Shown here: positions 61,447 through 64,000 of the stretch, in pieces
Position numbering within the stretch: position 1 is the stretch's first letter
Layout: every line of letters begins with the position of its first letter
DNA from: Chloroflexota bacterium
GTDB taxonomy: Bacteria; Chloroflexota; Anaerolineae; Aggregatilineales; UBA2796
Assembly: GCA_021325095.1 (NCBI GenBank)
Contig: JAJPHV010000131.1
Location: 83,565-147,564, forward strand
Reading direction: 5' to 3'
DNA: 64,000 nucleotides
Made by a program: the position numbers and the translations under genes
The notes under the pieces: model-generated
What the model saw: only the letters and a program-made list of their open reading frames with translations
Told to the model about the DNA's origin: nothing
The model's database searches: none

Positions 61447-62974
61447 TCGCCGCCTTACCGCGGCGCTGATCGGGCTGTTCCTGGGAACCAGCGCCGGGAT
61501 CATTGGCCTGCTGTTGGTGGTGGGCGGGCCGGTGGTCGCCTTCGGCGCGATTGTGGGCGTGGCCGCCGGGCTGTACATCCTGACCGATCTGCAAGCGGCG
61601 CTCTACGTCACAATCGGCACGGTGGCGTTGCTGCCCTTCGCCACACTCCCGGTCAAGGTGGCGCTCGTTCCGACCTTTATCGACATCGCGCTCGGCAGCT
61701 TCCTGCTGGTGTACCTGTTCCAGTGGATGACCGGGCAGCGCGAAGGCTTCCGGCTCGTCCCGGCGCACGCCCTGATCGCCGTGTTCATCCTGTTCACGCT
61801 CTTCAGTTTCGTGGCCGGGTTGGTCAATGCACCGCCCACGCCGAGTGTCCTGCGCAAATTTGTCGAACTGATCCTGACCATGATCACCGGGATCGTGATT
61901 GTGGATGTGGCCCGCGATGTGCGCACCCTGCGCCGGATTGCGTTGGTGTTCATCCTGGTCGGGGCAGTGCAGGCTCTGATCGGGCTGATCCTGGTGTTGA
62001 TCAACGACGCTACCGCCGAGCGTATACTGAACTCGTTGAGCCGCTTCGGGTATCCTTCTGGCGGTGTGATCCGTTATCGAGATGACAACCCCGAACTGGC
62101 CGAGCGAGCCATTGGCACGTGGGTTGATCCGAATGCTTACGGCGGTTTCCTGCTGCTGGTCGGCGCGCTGACTGGCACGCAAATCTTGGCCGAACGGCCC
62201 GTCACCGGAAGGCGCTGGCTGGCGCTGCTCCTGTTTGCGCCCATCGGGGCCACGCTGGTGCTCACCCAGTCGCGTGGGGCGGTGATCGCGCTGGCGGCAG
62301 CGGCGGCGTTTGTGGCCGTGCTGCGCTACCGCTGGCTGCTGGGCGTCATGGTGCTGGCGGTGGTGCTGGCGCTCTTTTTGCCCTTCACACAGTCTTACAT
62401 CGACAGCTTCCGTGACGGGCTAACGGCGCAAGACCTCTCCACGCAAATGCGGCTCGGTGAGTATAAGGATGCGCTGATCCTGATCGGGCGCTACCCGATC
62501 ATCGGCGTGGGCTTCACAGGCACGCCGGATCGAGACATTTACCTGGGTGTCTCCATGCTCTATTTGAAGATCGCGGGCGGCACAGGGTTGGTGGGCCTGA
62601 CGCTGTTCCTGCTGGCGATGGCCGAAGTGTTCCGGTACGGGCTGGTGCGCTGGCGGCGACTGGTGTGCAGGCCCGACCTGTTCAACGTGTGGTTGGGCTT
62701 CACGGCGGGCATGGTCGGCGCGATGGTCAGCGGTATCTTCGACCACTACTATTTCAATATCGACTTCAACGGCGCGGGCCTGATGTTCTGGCTGTTCGTC
62801 GGCCTGACGTTGGCAGCCTCCCGCCTGGCAGACGATGTAGGACTGAGCCATGAGGACTCAGCGTTCAGAGACCATCTGGAGGGGATTGATCGGCGGCTGG
62901 CAGAAGAGTCGGCGCGATTCGACGCGGCTAAGGCGCAGGATGGGGAGCGGCGGGAACGGGTGAGACGGCGCTGA
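61400..62974 (+). CDS. O-antigen ligase/Wzy_C-family membrane protein with antitoxin-derived tail
   Basis: A 524-residue protein with about 11 helices. The Wzy_C domain region has LVLTQSRGAVIALAAAAAFV and, after a loop, LGEYKDALILIGRYPIIGVG then MLYLKIAGGTGLVGLTLFLL, typical of polysaccharide polymerases/ligases. TTG 61400 has GGGAGGA eight bases upstream and lies inside the preceding gene. The last ~30 residues (IDRRLAEESARFDAAKAQDG ... RVRRR) are a near copy of the C-terminus of the DUF433-like protein at 63701, in the same frame, so the tail was acquired secondarily. Confidence 0.88.
   Translation: MRWLSAEQIQTRLNTDRRLTAALIGLFLGTSAGIIGLLLVVGGPVVAFGAIVGVAAGLYILTDLQAALYVTIGTVALLPFATLPVKVALVPTFIDIALGSFLLVYLFQWMTGQREGFRLVPAHALIAVFILFTLFSFVAGLVNAPPTPSVLRKFVELILTMITGIVIVDVARDVRTLRRIALVFILVGAVQALIGLILVLINDATAERILNSLSRFGYPSGGVIRYRDDNPELAERAIGTWVDPNAYGGFLLLVGALTGTQILAERPVTGRRWLALLLFAPIGATLVLTQSRGAVIALAAAAAFVAVLRYRWLLGVMVLAVVLALFLPFTQSYIDSFRDGLTAQDLSTQMRLGEYKDALILIGRYPIIGVGFTGTPDRDIYLGVSMLYLKIAGGTGLVGLTLFLLAMAEVFRYGLVRWRRLVCRPDLFNVWLGFTAGMVGAMVSGIFDHYYFNIDFNGAGLMFWLFVGLTLAASRLADDVGLSHEDSAFRDHLEGIDRRLAEESARFDAAKAQDGERRERVRRR
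62884..62970 (+). repeat. Direct repeat copy 1 (3' end of Wzy_C gene); copy 2 at 63913-63999
   Basis: About 86 positions align with about a dozen mismatches, both starting GATTGATCGGCGGCTGGC and ending GAACGGGTGAGACGG. Both copies are translated in the same frame. Confidence 0.9.
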
Positions 62975-63168
62975 TCATTTGTCCTGGGATTTCGCATCCC
63001 AATAGGCACGCCGCGTCGCGTTGATCGCCTCGCCGGTGGATTTCATGTCATTGGGTAATGCGCTCAGTTTTTCCCCTATTTCAAGCAAGCGCTTTGCCGC
63101 TTCGCGCCGCTTGACTTCCTTACCAGTTCTTCGGGGAGTTTGAGCGTGATCTCAACATCGCTCATCAT
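62975..63168 (-). pseudogene. Frameshifted small antitoxin-like gene
   Basis: On the minus strand, ATGATGAGC starts a reading MSDVEITLKLPEELV, the usual start of a short ribbon-helix-helix-type antitoxin, but the frame soon ends (RKSSGAKRQSACLK, stop). One base shifted, the reading continues as KEVKRREAAKRLLEIGEKLS and PNDMKSTGEAINATRRAYWD to a TGA at 62975. The two halves join logically at the PEELV/KEV point with a single missing base. It is either a decayed gene or a sequencing error. No partner toxin is adjacent on that strand. Confidence 0.65.
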
Positions 63169-63306
63169 ATTCGTTTCCGCACTCGTAGTCTACTTGACAC
63201 GATCATACCACACCCACGCTTATTAGCGCGGCGCAGTCACTCACCGACGAACCCAATAGGAAGACATAGAGCAAATTTCATGTTCACTATAACGATAACA
63301 GCGGAT

Positions 63307-63336
63307 TTGAACGGCTAGACACTTCCCATGTAGAAT
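63307..63336 (+). promoter_or_regulatory. Candidate promoter of the DUF5615-like gene
   Basis: TTGAAC (63307-63312), 18 bp, TAGAAT (63331-63336). The expected start (about 63343) is two bases from ATG 63345, suggesting a leaderless or near-leaderless mRNA. The rest of the 63169-63341 gap is AT-richer spacer with no gene seen. Confidence 0.5.
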
Positions 63337-63344
63337 TACGCTTG

Positions 63345-63698
63345 ATGTCAACACCAAGATTCTACACCGACGTGCATATTGCAATCGAAGCTGTACGCCA
63401 GTTGCGGCACAAAGGTGTTGCTATTATTCACTGTGGCGACGTGGGCATGTCTGATGCGGATGATGAAAGTCATCTTGAATATGCCTCAACCAACCGACTC
63501 GTCATGGTGACTTGCGATGCAGATTTTGAAAGGTATCACGCCCAGTGGCAGACTGTGCCCCGCGAACATGCCGGGATTGTCTACTTCAAGATGAGCGAGG
63601 GATGCAAAGACATCGGCACGGTTGTGAGAGAAATTCTGTTTCTGCACGAAGCTGCAAACTATGAAACTGACCTGTATAACCAGATTTGGAGAGCATAA
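63345..63698 (+). CDS. DUF5615-type PIN-like toxin
   Basis: A 117-residue PIN-like protein. The N-terminus FYTDVHIAIEAVRQLRHKGV, the middle VGMSDADDESHLEYA and LVMVTCDADFERY give the acidic residues (Asp in TDVH, D/E in DADDE, CDAD) expected for this Mut7-C/PIN-like fold, a proposed RNase toxin. ATG 63345 follows a TTG at 63342; no Shine-Dalgarno is visible. Its 3' end overlaps the ribosome-binding site of the next gene, forming a two-gene module. Confidence 0.85.
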   Translation: MSTPRFYTDVHIAIEAVRQLRHKGVAIIHCGDVGMSDADDESHLEYASTNRLVMVTCDADFERYHAQWQTVPREHAGIVYFKMSEGCKDIGTVVREILFLHEAANYETDLYNQIWRA

Positions 63699-63700
63699 AA

Positions 63701-64000
63701 TTGGCCGAGCATGTGATTGTGCCTATTAACTACATCGAGCGGAAACCCAACTCCGACAAGTATCGGATCGTGGGGAAGGGTGTTACCGTCGATTTTCTGT
63801 CGCTATTCATCAACGATCCCGAATGGCCCGTCGAGCGTATCTGCGAGAACTACAACCTGACCCCGGCGGAGGTTTACGCGGCGTGGTCATTCTACTACGA
63901 CCACAAAGCGGAGATTGATCGGCGGCTGGCGGAAGAGTCGGCACGGTTCGATACGGCTAAGGCGCAGGATCAAGGTCGGCAGGAACGGGTGAGACGGAAA
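63701..64000 (+). CDS. DUF433-type antitoxin-like protein (partial, runs off the window)
   Basis: The frame is open for 100 codons to the window end, with no stop, so the 3' end is missing. It starts TTG with GGAGAG about seven bases upstream, located in the toxin's last codons. VDFLSLFINDPEWPVERICE and YNLTPAEVYAAWSFYYDHKA match the DUF433 winged-helix/HTH antitoxin that pairs with DUF5615 toxins. The usual gene order is antitoxin first; here the toxin comes first. The C-terminal IDRRLAEESARFDTAKAQD is duplicated at the end of the Wzy_C gene. Confidence 0.82.
   Translation, partial: MAEHVIVPINYIERKPNSDKYRIVGKGVTVDFLSLFINDPEWPVERICENYNLTPAEVYAAWSFYYDHKAEIDRRLAEESARFDTAKAQDQGRQERVRRK

Overview
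The window is about 64 kb of GC-rich bacterial chromosome, densely coding and without phage or plasmid genes. The gene mix points to a free-living, polymer-degrading member of the Chloroflexota, probably Anaerolineae-like: FHA and Ser/Thr-kinase/TPR signalling, a MinD-like ATPase next to a GAF protein, SqdB, a DarA-type c-di-AMP protein, a PIG-V-like mannosyltransferase, YfhO/GT39 giant membrane proteins, many sugar ABC systems, and no LPS genes. This placement is inference from gene content, not from a phylogenetic marker.

Layout. 0-12 kb: FHA protein, tRNA-Cys, a two-domain VOC dioxygenase-like protein, a degenerate-receiver response regulator, a six-hairpin glycosidase, and a minus-strand operon (RsmC-like methyltransferase, 2-oxo acid dehydrogenase E1alpha, E1beta, an AAC(2')-like acetyltransferase, E2, MmcQ/YjbR). 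12-20 kb: VanY-type peptidase, Hsp20, Ser/Thr kinase, receiver-histidine kinase, PspA, then a Ro60 (TROVE) gene preceded by three tandem Y-RNA-like modules behind a sigma70-type promoter. 20-30 kb: SorC regulator, ribose-type ABC transporter, a large unrecognised putative glycosidase, a SIS protein and a PfkB kinase, with REP palindromes at three junctions. 30-42 kb: MinD/GAF pair, RmlD-like reductase, SqdB, DarA, GalT, Fpg, GH36 alpha-galactosidase, PIG-V-like mannosyltransferase, SGNH hydrolase. 42-52 kb: xylan/uronate regulon (GH10 xylanase, LacI regulator, ABC importer, UxaC) with clear operators and promoters. 52-63 kb: surface polysaccharide region (GT2, GT4, two tandem GT39-like proteins, YfhO-like, O-antigen-ligase-like). 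63-64 kb: toxin-antitoxin debris and a DUF5615/DUF433-like pair cut by the window end.

Most notable points. (1) The Y-RNA array plus Ro60: each module has a closed lower stem, a Ro-site-like internal loop (CCGAAG-type 5' strand, CTTG/CTTA 3' strand), an upper stem and a GGGTTAYC loop start. The third carries a perfect tRNA-like T arm and ends in a U-run terminator; the second carries a sarcin-ricin-like AGTACGAGAGGA. (2) A REPIN-like palindromic repeat (CCTCACCCCC...GGGGGTGAGG) occurs nine times, six of them inside or at the start of coding regions, translated in all three frames. In the membrane proteins the in-frame copies fall in loops between membrane helices, and one copy appears to supply a Shine-Dalgarno and TTG start. 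(3) The C-terminal tail of the O-antigen-ligase-like protein is a copy of the tail of the downstream DUF433-like antitoxin, a likely fusion scar.
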